NCBI RefSeq assembly: GCF_030547685.1
Contig: NZ_JAUOQM010000048.1
Span: 280,358-344,357 of the forward strand
Direction: 5' to 3'
Origin: Gilvimarinus sp. 2_MG-2023
Lineage (GTDB): Bacteria; Pseudomonadota; Gammaproteobacteria; Pseudomonadales; Cellvibrionaceae
Length of the DNA: 64,000 nucleotides
Made by a program: the position numbers and the translations under genes. A model generated the notes under the pieces. It searched no databases and was not told the origin of the DNA. It saw nothing but the letters and a program-made list of their open reading frames with translations. Position 1 is the stretch's first letter. The number at the start of each line of letters is the position of its first letter. This document shows, in pieces, positions 27,753 to 37,462 of this stretch.

Positions 27753-28580
27753 TCAATACCCCGCCCCACCCGTTTGCAGAAGCCGCTCTACAAAAAACTC
27801 TAACTTGCCGGTTGGTGCAGCCGGCAGAGGCCAACCATCAACCGTTTTTGCCAATTGGCGGATAGCCTGAGCAGCTTTGCAATTAGGTGCAAATTCCAGT
27901 AAAGCTTTCTGCTTTTGCACCGATTTGCGAACGGTCTCATCGAAAGGAACCTGTCCAACATACTGCAGTGTTACCTCTAGGAACCGCTCACAAACAGCAT
28001 TGAGTTTGGCGAACATGAGCTGCCCCTCTCTGGCTCCTCGCGTCATGTTGGCCACCACTCGAAAGCGCTGCACATCGTGTTCTTTATTCAGAAGTTTGAT
28101 CAGTGCGTAGGCATCGGTAATCGATGATGGCTCATCGCATACCACGACGAGCACCTCATTGGCCGCACGAGCAAAACTCACCACGGTATCGGAAATACCT
28201 GCCGCAGTATCAATGACGAGCACATCAACTTGATCACTCAAATCACTAAAGGCAGAAATCAGCCCAGCGTGCTCTTGGGGGCTCAACTCCGCCATTCTTT
28301 GTACACCCGAGGCCGCCGGTACAATTTTGATACCGGCAGGCCCGGTGACTAACACATCCTCAAGATCACAATTGCCCGCTAGTACATCAGCTAAGGTGTA
28401 TTTGGGGGAGATTCCTAAGAGTACATCGACATTGGCCAAGCCAAGATCAGCATCCAGCAATACCACACGGCGACGCAGCTGAGCCAGTGCCATACTGAGA
28501 TTAACCGAAATATTACTTTTACCTACACCGCCTTTACCACCGGAAACAGCAATGACTTGCACAGGGCGATTTTGACTCAT
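27753..28580 (-). CDS. fleN: Flagellar number regulator FleN (FlhG)
   Basis: FleN/FlhG is a MinD-like ATPase that restrains FleQ and limits polar flagella to one. The 275-residue protein has the deviant Walker A KGGVGKS at residues 16-22, VLLDADLGLANVD and VIDTAAGISDTV, typical of FleN. It lies between flhF and fliA as in all FlhF/FlhG polar flagellates. A 106-nt gap to flhF contains a CTCACC/GGTGAG dyad (28602-28615) that could be a regulatory site. Confidence 0.95.
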   Translation of the reverse strand: MSQNRPVQVIAVSGGKGGVGKSNISVNLSMALAQLRRRVVLLDADLGLANVDVLLGISPKYTLADVLAGNCDLEDVLVTGPAGIKIVPAASGVQRMAELSPQEHAGLISAFSDLSDQVDVLVIDTAAGISDTVVSFARAANEVLVVVCDEPSSITDAYALIKLLNKEHDVQRFRVVANMTRGAREGQLMFAKLNAVCERFLEVTLQYVGQVPFDETVRKSVQKQKALLEFAPNCKAAQAIRQLAKTVDGWPLPAAPTGKLEFFVERLLQTGGAGY

Positions 28581-28686
28581 CTCAACACTCTCTTTGTCGC
28601 ACTCACCCAGGTGAGGCCCAATAAGTTATCTGTAATACGCAATCTATTGTCAATCATTACACAGTAATGCCTGTCACTCACAGAGT

Positions 28687-30081
28687 TTATCGCCGCACAG
28701 TTACTTTTGATTCAGCATTGCCCGCGACACGCACTGCTCGGCTCAATAAACTCGGGCCTTTGGCAACCGCTATATCATCAGGAATTTCCTGACCATCGGT
28801 AGTATAGGCTATTGGCAGTTTTGCCTGTATCGCACAATCAATGGCCTCGCCGATACTGGTGGTTTCATCCAGTTTAGACAACACACAACCCTGCAGCTTT
28901 GCCTCATTGTAGGCGTGAAGTGACGCTTTTAACATCTGAGCTTGGCTATTGGCCGGCAAAACCAGCAAACTGCGCACTTTAGGGATCTGGGCCAGAGCTT
29001 TCATCTGTTGTTTTAGCACAGGGTCGCCGTGACGCAAGCCTGCGGTATCAATAAGCACCAATTCGACATTGCGTAAACTGCGCAACACTTGGGGCAAAGG
29101 GTTGTGATCATCAACTACTCTCAGGGGCACTTTTAGAATGCTCGCCAGAGAACGCAATTGGTCGTGTGCCGCTAAACGCTGAGTATCGGTGGTCACTAAA
29201 GCGACTTTATCAGCGCCGTGTTGCATGACATAGCGCGCCGCTAGCTTGGCAACGGTTGTGGTTTTTCCGGCGCCGGTTGGCCCAACAAAGGCAAAAACAC
29301 CCCCGCTGGCGGTCACATCTTCTCGGCAAACTGGTATGGCTTTCGCCAAACGGGCCATTACCTCAGGCCAAGCCTTGGCAATTAAACGATTGTTTAAAGG
29401 CTTTTTTAGCACCGCTCGGGTTACGCGTTCAGAAAACCCCAAATTATATAAGCGCTGGGCCATGCCGCCATTAATAGGTGCGGCCGCTTTGGTGTTAGGC
29501 GGCGCAGACGCGAAAGACGACAACTGCTGTTCAAGCAATTGTCGCATTTGTAAGATTTCTTCTTGTAAATCCGCAATACTCTGACGCTCTGCACCTGAGT
29601 CTGCACGCTCGGTCAGCTCAAGTTTAGCTGTCTCAATTGGTTCGTCCAGCAAACCATAACGTTCGGCCGCTGATTGAGTTTTAACCGTTGCTTTAGGCTT
29701 GGTCATGTTGCCTACCGCTGCATTAGACACGCGGATACCGGCATTAACAACCTGACGCTCTGCCAAATACTCATCAGCAGACTCATCAACTGCCGCACGG
29801 GCAGCCAAGCGACGACTGGCCAACTCAATGTCGGCCATTATATCGGCTCCACTTTTATCTGACTTATCTTGGTGGTCGGGAAACAATGGCTGTGGCTGAG
29901 ATTGACTCGACAACATACCCGGCGCTGCTTGAACCGTGGTAGCATCGGAGCTACTGGTTAAAATTTCCACACCCTCTTTTACCCGTCGGGTAGAAAGAAT
30001 CACAGCATCTTCGCCGAGGTTTTGGCGCACTAATTCAAGTGCCCGCCGCATATCTTTGGCTACAAACCTTTTTGCTTTCAT
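28687..30081 (-). CDS. flhF: Flagellar placement GTPase FlhF
   Basis: FlhF is an SRP-type GTPase that recruits the first flagellar parts to the cell pole. The 464-residue protein has an N-terminal basic region (MKAKRFVAKDMRRAL), a variable middle segment (about residues 45-200) and the NG domain with GPTGAGKTT at 267-275, VTTDTQRLAA and LIDTAGLRHGDP. The TKxD-type base-recognition site is LSKLDETTS. AGGAGATA precedes the start, 20 nt after flhA, so it is translated from the flhA transcript. Confidence 0.96.
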   Translation of the reverse strand: MKAKRFVAKDMRRALELVRQNLGEDAVILSTRRVKEGVEILTSSSDATTVQAAPGMLSSQSQPQPLFPDHQDKSDKSGADIMADIELASRRLAARAAVDESADEYLAERQVVNAGIRVSNAAVGNMTKPKATVKTQSAAERYGLLDEPIETAKLELTERADSGAERQSIADLQEEILQMRQLLEQQLSSFASAPPNTKAAAPINGGMAQRLYNLGFSERVTRAVLKKPLNNRLIAKAWPEVMARLAKAIPVCREDVTASGGVFAFVGPTGAGKTTTVAKLAARYVMQHGADKVALVTTDTQRLAAHDQLRSLASILKVPLRVVDDHNPLPQVLRSLRNVELVLIDTAGLRHGDPVLKQQMKALAQIPKVRSLLVLPANSQAQMLKASLHAYNEAKLQGCVLSKLDETTSIGEAIDCAIQAKLPIAYTTDGQEIPDDIAVAKGPSLLSRAVRVAGNAESKVTVRR

Positions 30082-30101
30082 GCCTATCTCCTACTTCACC
30101 T

Positions 30102-32309
30102 TTAGCCGTCAGCGGTAACCGAGGCATCGATGGTAATTTGCTTGTTGTCTGGTATCTCTGTGTATGCCAGCACATGCATATCCGCGATACTGTGTCTGCA
30201 AAAACGCGCCAACATAATTCGCAAAGGCGCCGCCACCAGTAAAACGGTTGGCTTGCCGGCCATTTCCTGCTTCTGTGCGGCCTCTGCCAATGATTTTTGT
30301 AGCTTCTCTGCCAACCCTGGCTCTACAAAAGCGCTCTCTTCTACCCCGGCTTTATGTGCTTGCTGAACAGTACCCAGCAACAATTGTTCCAACTGAGGGT
30401 GTAACGTGATAACCGGCAGCTCGGCCGCGGTACCATTGATACTTTGGATGATTTGACGGCCCAGTGAGACTCTCGCCGCGGCGGTTAAAGTGGCGGGATC
30501 TTGACTCTTTCCTGCCACCCCCGCCAAAGCTTCGGCGATTGAGCGTATATCGCGAATAGGAACCCGCTCGCGCAATAGGTTCTGCAATACTTTTAACAGG
30601 GTATTCAAGGTCACTGTGTTGGGTACTAACTCTTCGACCAATCGAGGTGAAGTTTTCTCCAGCATATCGAGCAACTTTTGTACATCTTCATGGCCAATTA
30701 GCTCATGGATATTATCTTGCAAGATATGATTCAGGTGGGTAGCCACCACAGTACTCGTATCAACAACTGTGTAACCTAGAGTTTGTGCCTGCTCTTTTTG
30801 TCCACTCGTAATCCAAATTGCATCCAAACCAAAAGCGGGATCTTTGCCTTTAATACCATCGATATCGCCAAAAACTTGGCCCGGGTTAATCGCCAGCTCG
30901 CGGTCCGGGTGTACCTCAGCCTCGGCCACAGTTACCCCCATAAGGCTTAATCGATAGGCATTAGGCGCAAGCTCTAGGTTGTCTCGTATATGAACGGTAG
31001 GCACCAAGAACCCCATTTCCTGGGACAGCTTCTTCCGCACGCCTTTAATGCGACCCAATAGCGTACCGCCTTGGTTTTTATCCACCATGGGAATTAACCG
31101 ATACCCGACTTCCAGTCCAATCACATCCACCGGCTGAACATCATCCCAGCCGAGCTCAGTGTTCTCTGCCGGGGGCAAAGCACCCGCTGGAGCTGGTGCT
31201 GGGCCTGGGGCCATCGATTGACCGGCAGGTTTAGCAACTGGCCGACCAGCATTAGCACCACCGGGCATATAATTATCCTCAACGGGCTCGGGTTGCTGTT
31301 TGCGCCAGTGAATATAATAGGCAAAGGCTCCACATAAGATCGCTAAGCCCAAAAAGGCCACATGGGGCATGCCAGGTATAGCACCCATGATAAATAAAAT
31401 GCCTGCCGCTATCATAAGTGCTTTCGGTGAATCGAACATTTGCGACATCACTTGAGAGCGCATATCTTGCGAGCTATTCACCCGGGTAACCAAAATAGCG
31501 GTAGCGGTAGACAGCATTAGCGACGGTATTTGCGCCACTAAACCGTCACCGATTGTCAACAGAATGTATTTTTGTAAAGCATCGGCGAACTCCAACTCAT
31601 GCTGGACCATACCGATACCCAAGCCGCCAATGATATTAATTGCCAAAATCAAAATCCCGGCGATTGCATCGCCGCGTACAAATTTGCTGGCACCATCCAT
31701 TGCACCGTAGAAATCCGCTTCACTGGCCACATCTTCACGCCGCTGCTTGGCCTCTTCTTGATCAATAAGCCCCGCGTTCAAATCGGCATCAATCGCCATT
31801 TGCTTACCGGGCATGGCATCGAGGGTAAATCTGGCACTGACCTCGGAGATCCGTCCGGCACCCTTGGTCACAACGACAAAATTAATGATCATCAAAATCA
31901 AGAAGACCACCAAGCCCACCGCGTAATTGCCGCCTATGACGACCTCACCAAAGGCTTGAATCACCTTACCTGCGGCATCACCGCCTTCGTGCCCATTGAG
32001 CAAGACAACTCGGGTTGAAGCGACGTTAAGCGCTAAGCGCATTAACGTCGCCACCAATAAAATAGTCGGGAAAGCGGCAAAATCTAATGGCCGTAGGGCA
32101 TAAACCCCCACCAGCAACACCACGATCGATAAGGCAATATTGAAAGAAAAGAAAGCGTCGAGCATAAACGCGGGCATGGGTAAGATCATCATGCCCAGCA
32201 ACATAATCAGTAAAACAGGGATGCCTAGGTTTCCCCGGCCCATTCCCTTGACTTGATTAAATGCGGCCTTGCCATCAGCCTTTGTGAATTGCCCCAAAGA
32301 TAGTGCCAT
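30102..32309 (-). CDS. flhA: Flagellar export gate protein FlhA
   Basis: FlhA forms the nonameric core of the flagellar type III export gate, using proton motive force and docking chaperone-substrate complexes. The 735-residue protein has about eight membrane helices in the first 345 residues, including the family FHIPEP-region signature 'ATLMRLALNVASTRVVL'. A Pro/Ala/Gly-rich linker (about 345-385) is followed by the cytoplasmic domain. Length is near the family norm (about 690-710) with a slightly long linker. It begins the flhA-flhF-fleN-fliA unit; a weak RpoN-type site lies upstream at 32356-32371. Confidence 0.97.
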   Translation of the reverse strand: MALSLGQFTKADGKAAFNQVKGMGRGNLGIPVLLIMLLGMMILPMPAFMLDAFFSFNIALSIVVLLVGVYALRPLDFAAFPTILLVATLMRLALNVASTRVVLLNGHEGGDAAGKVIQAFGEVVIGGNYAVGLVVFLILMIINFVVVTKGAGRISEVSARFTLDAMPGKQMAIDADLNAGLIDQEEAKQRREDVASEADFYGAMDGASKFVRGDAIAGILILAINIIGGLGIGMVQHELEFADALQKYILLTIGDGLVAQIPSLMLSTATAILVTRVNSSQDMRSQVMSQMFDSPKALMIAAGILFIMGAIPGMPHVAFLGLAILCGAFAYYIHWRKQQPEPVEDNYMPGGANAGRPVAKPAGQSMAPGPAPAPAGALPPAENTELGWDDVQPVDVIGLEVGYRLIPMVDKNQGGTLLGRIKGVRKKLSQEMGFLVPTVHIRDNLELAPNAYRLSLMGVTVAEAEVHPDRELAINPGQVFGDIDGIKGKDPAFGLDAIWITSGQKEQAQTLGYTVVDTSTVVATHLNHILQDNIHELIGHEDVQKLLDMLEKTSPRLVEELVPNTVTLNTLLKVLQNLLRERVPIRDIRSIAEALAGVAGKSQDPATLTAAARVSLGRQIIQSINGTAAELPVITLHPQLEQLLLGTVQQAHKAGVEESAFVEPGLAEKLQKSLAEAAQKQEMAGKPTVLLVAAPLRIMLARFCRHSIADMHVLAYTEIPDNKQITIDASVTADG

Positions 32310-32355
32310 AAAGTTGTACGTTTTTTTGACGCTCTGTTGTAGTTTCTTGCTCTAT

Positions 32356-32371
32356 CGCAAGAACCATACCT
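32356..32371 (-). promoter_or_regulatory. Possible RpoN promoter of flhA
   Basis: The minus strand reads AGGTATGGTTCTTGCG: GG and GC are 10 nt apart and the -12 part TTGC is perfect, but the -24 part is weak. It is 47 nt before the flhA start. The -12 part overlaps a perfect inverted repeat, TTCTTGC-N6-GCAAGAA (32344-32363). Confidence 0.4.
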
Positions 32372-32449
32372 AAGTGTTAAAGCGAAACAAAAAAAGGAGG
32401 CAGGTTAGATTAAAGGAAAAACAGATAGCACTAGCAGGCAGGTCAAAAA

Positions 32450-33586
32450 TCAATCATATCGCATATCCCGCGGTACATTAATATCACGTGGAAAAACCGG
32501 CCTCTCCCCTTTGCCTTGGCGAAAATTTCTTAGACCAAACACATAGGCTAAAACTTGAGCAACGGCCATATAAAGTCCTGCTGGAATTTCAGCATCAACC
32601 TCTGTGGTATGGAATATCGCACGGGCCAATACGGGTGATTCAATGATATCAATCTTGTTGTTTTTAGCGATATCGCGAATACGAAAAGCCGTATGATCAC
32701 CGCCTTTAGCCAATAGGATGGGGGTAGACATGTCATCTGGGTTGTATTTTAGAGCGACGGAAAAGTGTGTTGGGTTGGTAATAACCACATCGGCTTCGGG
32801 TACCTGTGACATCATTCGGCGTTGGGCGATTTCTCTTTGCATCTGCCTAATGCGCCCTTTTACCTCTGGCTTACCATCGGTATCTTTATGCTCATCTTTG
32901 AGTTCTTGATGGGACATTTTCAATTTTTTGGCGTGATCCCAAATTTGAAAAGGCACATCAATCGCGGCAACCAATATAGTGACTGCCGACATAGCAATGG
33001 TGGTATAGGCGCTGATCAGCACAGACTCAACGATAGCCACATTGGTCTCTAAGGCCCCTAGCTGCATCATATCCTGCTGCCATATAAAAAGAGCCAAAAC
33101 AGCAACCGACATGACCACGGAAACTTTCCCAAGAGATTTGGCCAACTCTACCAAAGCCTTGACCGAAAACATTCGCTTTAAGCCTGCCAATGGATTCATT
33201 CGACTAAACTTTGGCGCCATAGCTTTAGCACTTAACATCCAGCCCCCTAAAGCTATAGGGCCAACAATGGAGGCCACCAATAAAATCGCCAAAAAAGGAG
33301 CAATAGAGATTAGTCCTGCGTAAAAAGAGCTTACAAGGTGACCTATCATCGCTGATGTATCGAATATTTCTGTACGACTTAAGGTGAAATTATTTTGAGT
33401 TAAAGCCACAAATTTATCAGCAATTAAACGACCAAATACAAACAGACCGATGGATCCTGCCAGCAATATAAAAGTTGTGGTTAAATCGCGAGATCGTGGA
33501 ATTTGTCCGTCTTCACGGGCTTTTTCAAGTTTTCGTGCGGAGGGTTCTTCCGTTTTTTCCTGACTGCTGTCGTTGTCTTCAGCCAT
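32450..33586 (-). CDS. flhB: Flagellar export switch protein FlhB
   Basis: FlhB switches export from rod/hook to filament substrates by self-cleavage. The 378-residue protein has four membrane helices in residues 35-210 and a cytoplasmic domain with the autocleavage site NPTH at 271-274. The acidic/basic N-terminal segment (SSQEKTEEPSARKLEKAREDGQIPRS) is typical. Its ATG overlaps the fliR stop (TAATG). It ends the fliL-to-flhB run; a 140-nt gap follows before flhA. Confidence 0.97.
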   Translation of the reverse strand: MAEDNDSSQEKTEEPSARKLEKAREDGQIPRSRDLTTTFILLAGSIGLFVFGRLIADKFVALTQNNFTLSRTEIFDTSAMIGHLVSSFYAGLISIAPFLAILLVASIVGPIALGGWMLSAKAMAPKFSRMNPLAGLKRMFSVKALVELAKSLGKVSVVMSVAVLALFIWQQDMMQLGALETNVAIVESVLISAYTTIAMSAVTILVAAIDVPFQIWDHAKKLKMSHQELKDEHKDTDGKPEVKGRIRQMQREIAQRRMMSQVPEADVVITNPTHFSVALKYNPDDMSTPILLAKGGDHTAFRIRDIAKNNKIDIIESPVLARAIFHTTEVDAEIPAGLYMAVAQVLAYVFGLRNFRQGKGERPVFPRDINVPRDMRYD

Positions 33587-34371
33587 TATGGGAGCCTCAA
33601 CAGAGCACGGCTAAACATACCCGCCTGATAAAAGACATCTTCGAAGTATGGTAAAAATACAATCAGACTCAGCCACATAAACAACAATCCGAAAATCAAG
33701 GTAATCGGAAAGCCGACGCTAAAAACATTAATTTGAGGCGCAGATCGGTTCATAATGCCAAACGCCATATTGATCACGAGCATAGCTGTAAACAGTGGCA
33801 ACACCACTACCAAAGCCGCACTAAACATCCAACTGCCCATATTGGCGATTTGAATAAACTGATCGGGGCCAAACCCTGCCCCACCAACAGGAAAGGTCGA
33901 GAAACTTTCTACGATTAATGCAATGATTAGTAGGTGACCATCAAAGATCAAAAATAAAACGGTAGACAATAAAAGATAAAACTGAGAAAGGACTGTAACA
34001 GTAATACCGTTGCTAGGATCGTTCATAGAGGCAAAACCTAACCCCATTTTCATAGCGATCAGCTGGCCGGCCAAGACAAATATATGTAAAACCACCTGAA
34101 AACTAAAACCCAGAGCTAATCCGATCAATACTTCATTGGCAACAATCATTAAAGCAGGACCACTCAGTAGGTCAACTCCCCTGGGCACTTCAATCATGGG
34201 GCTGACCAGTAGAGTGACAAACAAAGCTAACAAGACACGAACACGTGCTGTTACCGTTTTAGCCCCGAAGATTGGCGCCGCCATAAATACTGCACCAATA
34301 CGCAGAAAGGGCCAGAGATATTGACCAATAAACTGCATCAGCTGATCGGTACTGAGAACAAGCTCTTGCAC
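33586..34371 (-). CDS. fliR: Flagellar export gate protein FliR
   Basis: FliR is part of the FliPQR channel complex of the export gate in the basal body. The 261-residue hydrophobic protein has about six membrane helices and the family segments FLRIGAVFMAAPIFG and IALGFSFQVVLHIFVLAGQL. It begins 3 nt after fliQ and overlaps flhB by one base, in the standard fliPQR-flhB order. Confidence 0.95.
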   Translation of the reverse strand: MQELVLSTDQLMQFIGQYLWPFLRIGAVFMAAPIFGAKTVTARVRVLLALFVTLLVSPMIEVPRGVDLLSGPALMIVANEVLIGLALGFSFQVVLHIFVLAGQLIAMKMGLGFASMNDPSNGITVTVLSQFYLLLSTVLFLIFDGHLLIIALIVESFSTFPVGGAGFGPDQFIQIANMGSWMFSAALVVVLPLFTAMLVINMAFGIMNRSAPQINVFSVGFPITLIFGLLFMWLSLIVFLPYFEDVFYQAGMFSRALLRLP

Positions 34372-34374
34372 AGC

Positions 34375-34644
34375 TTAGCCTATGAGCCCTGGAATACTAT
34401 TAAAAAGGCGATTAAATAAATCGCTTAATTTAGATACCATCCAGTTCCCCGCCAACATAATGGTCAATAGCATGATAATCAAACGTGGCAAAAAGCTGAG
34501 AGTTTGCTCATTAATTTGAGTGGCCGCTTGAAACATGCTGACCACTAAACCTACGACCAAACTTGGCCCCACAATTAATAGAACCATGATGACGGTCAAG
34601 TAAAGCCCATCGGCAAATAAACTGAGTGCGATTTCTGGAGTCAT
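34375..34644 (-). CDS. fliQ: Flagellar export gate protein FliQ
   Basis: FliQ is the small two-helix subunit of the export gate. The 89-residue protein begins MTPEIALSLFADGLYL, has helices at about residues 14-38 and 50-72, and the linking ATQINEQTLSFLPR motif typical of FliQ/SctS. It lies 21 nt after fliP and 3 nt before fliR. Confidence 0.96.
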   Translation of the reverse strand: MTPEIALSLFADGLYLTVIMVLLIVGPSLVVGLVVSMFQAATQINEQTLSFLPRLIIMLLTIMLAGNWMVSKLSDLFNRLFNSIPGLIG

Positions 34645-34665
34645 TAGGGCCTCCGATCTATAGAG

Positions 34666-35511
34666 CTAAACACCGAAACTGGCCGCCAAGGTACCAATAA
34701 TCATGGCCCACCCATCTACCAATACAAACAGCATGATTTTAAATGGCAAGGACACAATCAGGGGCGAGAGCATCATCATACCCATAGCCATCAGAACACT
34801 GGCAACCACGATATCAATCACAAGAAACGGAATGAAAATAATAAAACCAATCTGAAATGCGGTTTTGAGTTCGCTGGTCACAAATGCTGGAACCAGAATA
34901 GTAAAAGGCGTTTCTTCCGGGGTTTGAATTTCAACATTGCCGGCGATTCCGACAAACAATGCAATATCGCTCTCACGAGTTTGCGACAACATAAACTGAT
35001 GAAAAGGTCTTGAAGCTTCAGCCAGGGCCTGCTGTGCAGTTAACTCACTATTCAAATATGGCTGCAAAGCGTTGGCATTCGCCTCATCAAATACCGGCTT
35101 CATAATAAACAGCGTCAAAAATAAAGAAAGACCTATTAAGATTTGATTGGAGGGTGACTGCTGCAACCCCAATGCCTGACGCAAAATAGCAAACACAATA
35201 ATAATACGGGTAAAAGACGTCATCAGCATTAACAACGCTGGCAAGAACGTCAGCATTGTCATCATGGCGAGGATTTGTAGGGTTACCGTATACTCTTGTT
35301 CACCATCGGCATTGGTTTGTACGGTGAAGGCAGGCAGCCCCGGAATTGCAGGCAAAGCACTCTGAGTACCAAGCAAGCCCTCAGCCTCACTCTGTGCAGC
35401 AACCGAATCATCCGTTGGTTGTTGTGCCCAGCTGTGGGTGACACTTAATAACCCCCCGACCAGCACTATGATTTTGCTTAACAAAATGAGCGTACGCAAC
35501 AGGTTACTCAT
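34666..35511 (-). CDS. fliP: Flagellar export gate protein FliP
   Basis: FliP forms the pentameric core of the export channel. From the ATG ending at 35511 the protein has 281 residues, with a cleavable signal peptide (about residues 1-30, ending SWA) and a short variable segment. Four membrane helices follow, with the family motifs [32 protein letters not shown] and LVDGW near the end. I prefer this start, which overlaps the fliO stop by 8 nt; the in-frame ATG ending at 35535 would lie further inside fliO and lacks a ribosome site. Confidence 0.95.
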   Translation of the reverse strand: MSNLLRTLILLSKIIVLVGGLLSVTHSWAQQPTDDSVAAQSEAEGLLGTQSALPAIPGLPAFTVQTNADGEQEYTVTLQILAMMTMLTFLPALLMLMTSFTRIIIVFAILRQALGLQQSPSNQILIGLSLFLTLFIMKPVFDEANANALQPYLNSELTAQQALAEASRPFHQFMLSQTRESDIALFVGIAGNVEIQTPEETPFTILVPAFVTSELKTAFQIGFIIFIPFLVIDIVVASVLMAMGMMMLSPLIVSLPFKIMLFVLVDGWAMIIGTLAASFGV

Positions 35512-35980
35512 GACTCGATTTTCCCTGTGAATCATTATTGTCTACAGCCTTTGGCTTTTGACCGGTCATAACCGCTTTGAGTTTTTCGCTGAATAGCTCG
35601 CCACTTTGTATCTCGGTGCTGGCAATCGCCTCGTCAAATACATGTAAGGTTTGAATAGACTGGGCGGTAACTCCGAGCAAAAGCTGTTTGTCGGCAACAT
35701 CGACAATAACCAATCGCTCTTTGGCACCCAATGGCAAGGTGGCGACCACTTTCATAACCGCTGAACGGGACAAAAACCCACCGCCCATGCCCACCCGACG
35801 CACCAGCCAAGCCAGAGCAAATATCAGCACTACCACAAACACCAGCGACAACAACACAGAAAACAGCTGAGCCGACCCTACACCGGCCGAGACTTCGGCA
35901 CTGGTTTTATCTTGTGCTAAAGCTGGTAACCCGGCACATAATATCAAACCAGAACTCACTGCCTGGAAAATTTGCATCAA
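35504..35980 (-). CDS. fliO: Flagellar protein FliO
   Basis: FliO assists assembly of FliP in the export gate. The 158-residue protein has a signal-like N-terminus, one membrane helix (about residues 38-61, [21 protein letters not shown]) and a cytoplasmic domain with the conserved '[25 protein letters not shown]' pattern. It begins 1 nt after the fliN stop and overlaps fliP. Confidence 0.92.
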   Translation of the reverse strand: MMQIFQAVSSGLILCAGLPALAQDKTSAEVSAGVGSAQLFSVLLSLVFVVVLIFALAWLVRRVGMGGGFLSRSAVMKVVATLPLGAKERLVIVDVADKQLLLGVTAQSIQTLHVFDEAIASTEIQSGELFSEKLKAVMTGQKPKAVDNNDSQGKSSHE

Positions 35981-35981
35981 T

Positions 35982-36452
35982 TTATTTCAACTTTTTAATA
36001 CGTTCAGATGGACTGATGACATCTGTCATCCGAATCCCGAACTTCTCGTTAACCACGACCACTTCGCCATGAGCGATTAAAGTGCCATTGACCCTGACAT
36101 CAAGTGGTTCGCCGGCCAGTCGGTCTAATTCAATGACTGAGCCCTGATTGAGCTGGAGTAAATTGCGAATGGTAATGGCAGTGCTACCTACCTCCATTGA
36201 AATAGAGACGGGAATATCGAGAATAAGATCAAGTTCGGGACCTAACTCCCGCGGAGAACCTTCATTTTGTAATTCATCGAAACCAACAGCACTGGAATCA
36301 TCACCAGCGGTTTGAGCCAAGACTTCATCCACATCCACCTCGGAGCTTTCATCGCCTACTTGCTCTTCCATAGCGGCAGCCCACTCATCCGCCATTGCTC
36401 CTTGATCCAATTCGGAATCTTCACCAGTGTTTGTTTCATCATCATTTGCCAC
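35982..36452 (-). CDS. fliN: Flagellar motor switch protein FliN
   Basis: FliN forms the base of the C-ring and helps bind the FliH-FliI export ATPase. The 156-residue protein has an acidic, variable N-terminal 70 residues (with DEWAAAMEEQ) and the SpoA domain at about 75-152 (LDLILDIPVSISMEVG, LDRLAGEPLDV). This long form is usual in Pseudomonas relatives (about 150-157); E. coli FliN is shorter. It starts at GTG with GGAGG 8 nt ahead and overlaps fliM by 11 nt. Confidence 0.95.
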   Translation of the reverse strand: MANDDETNTGEDSELDQGAMADEWAAAMEEQVGDESSEVDVDEVLAQTAGDDSSAVGFDELQNEGSPRELGPELDLILDIPVSISMEVGSTAITIRNLLQLNQGSVIELDRLAGEPLDVRVNGTLIAHGEVVVVNEKFGIRMTDVISPSERIKKLK

Positions 36453-37452
36453 GTGAATTTCCTCCTTCAGTAACGGTTATATTGTAAGCGCTACTGTGAT
36501 CTATAAACTCGTTAATTTTAAATGCCAGATTACCTTTGTGCTGCCCAAGCTGCGTACGAAATACAGGGACACCATTGGCAGTCATTACATGTTGTGAGGG
36601 CCATTCAATTGGAATGACATCACCTGCTTCTAAATCCATTATGTCGCGCAGTGGGATATCACATTGAACCAACTCGCACTCTAAATCCACCGCTGCCGCT
36701 AAAACGTCTTCTCGCAGTGCTTTTACCCAGCGCTCATCTTGCTCTTCGCTGTCGCTTTGTAAACCTGCATCTAACACTTCGCGGATCGGTTCAATCATTG
36801 AATAGGGTATGGTGATATGAAGCTCGCCACCGCCACCGTCAAGTTCTATATGAAAAGTACTGACCACCACGACTTCACTAGGGCTCACAATATTTGCCAA
36901 TGATGGGTTCACTTCAGAGTTAATGTATTCAAACTCTATTGGCATTACAGCCTTCCAAGCTTCACCCAAATCGATAAATACCTGATTCAACACCATCTGC
37001 ACAACACGTAACTCAGTGGGGGTAAACTCACGGCCTTCAATTTTGGCATGGCGACCATCACCACCAAAAAAATTATCTACTAATTTAAAAACCAGTCTGG
37101 CGTCTAAGATGACTAACCCCGTGCCACGCAGCGGTCGAAACTTAATCATATTTAAGCTGGTAGGTACATACAGGGTATGCACGTATTCACCAAACTTTTG
37201 AATTTGTACCCCGCCAACCGACACATCGGCGGTGCGACGCAGCATATTAAACATGCTGATACGGGTGTAACGAGCAAAACGCTCGTTGATCATTTCCAGG
37301 GTCGGCATACGCCCCCGGACAATTCGATCCTGGCTTGTTAAATCATAAGATCGTACCGCACCTGGGTCACTGTCGGCATCGGTATCAATATCGCCATCAT
37401 CAACACCATGTAACAGCGCATCGATTTCATCCTGACTTAATAAGTCCTGCAC
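36442..37452 (-). CDS. fliM: Flagellar motor switch protein FliM
   Basis: FliM is the middle C-ring protein and the target of CheY-P. The 336-residue protein begins with the CheY-binding peptide LLSQDEIDALLHG (residues 4-16). A middle CheC-like domain (about 45-235) and a SpoA C-terminal domain (about 250-325) follow. The start is GTG; there is no ATG nearby and the N-terminal peptide must be kept for function. It lies 10 nt after fliL. Confidence 0.97.
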   Translation of the reverse strand: MQDLLSQDEIDALLHGVDDGDIDTDADSDPGAVRSYDLTSQDRIVRGRMPTLEMINERFARYTRISMFNMLRRTADVSVGGVQIQKFGEYVHTLYVPTSLNMIKFRPLRGTGLVILDARLVFKLVDNFFGGDGRHAKIEGREFTPTELRVVQMVLNQVFIDLGEAWKAVMPIEFEYINSEVNPSLANIVSPSEVVVVSTFHIELDGGGGELHITIPYSMIEPIREVLDAGLQSDSEEQDERWVKALREDVLAAAVDLECELVQCDIPLRDIMDLEAGDVIPIEWPSQHVMTANGVPVFRTQLGQHKGNLAFKINEFIDHSSAYNITVTEGGNSRGK

Positions 37453-37462
37453 AGCTCAACCC

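Noticed and set aside
31599-32018. Plus-strand 139-codon frame opposite flhA
   Set aside because: Antisense to conserved FlhA membrane helices, with no ribosome site or family resemblance.
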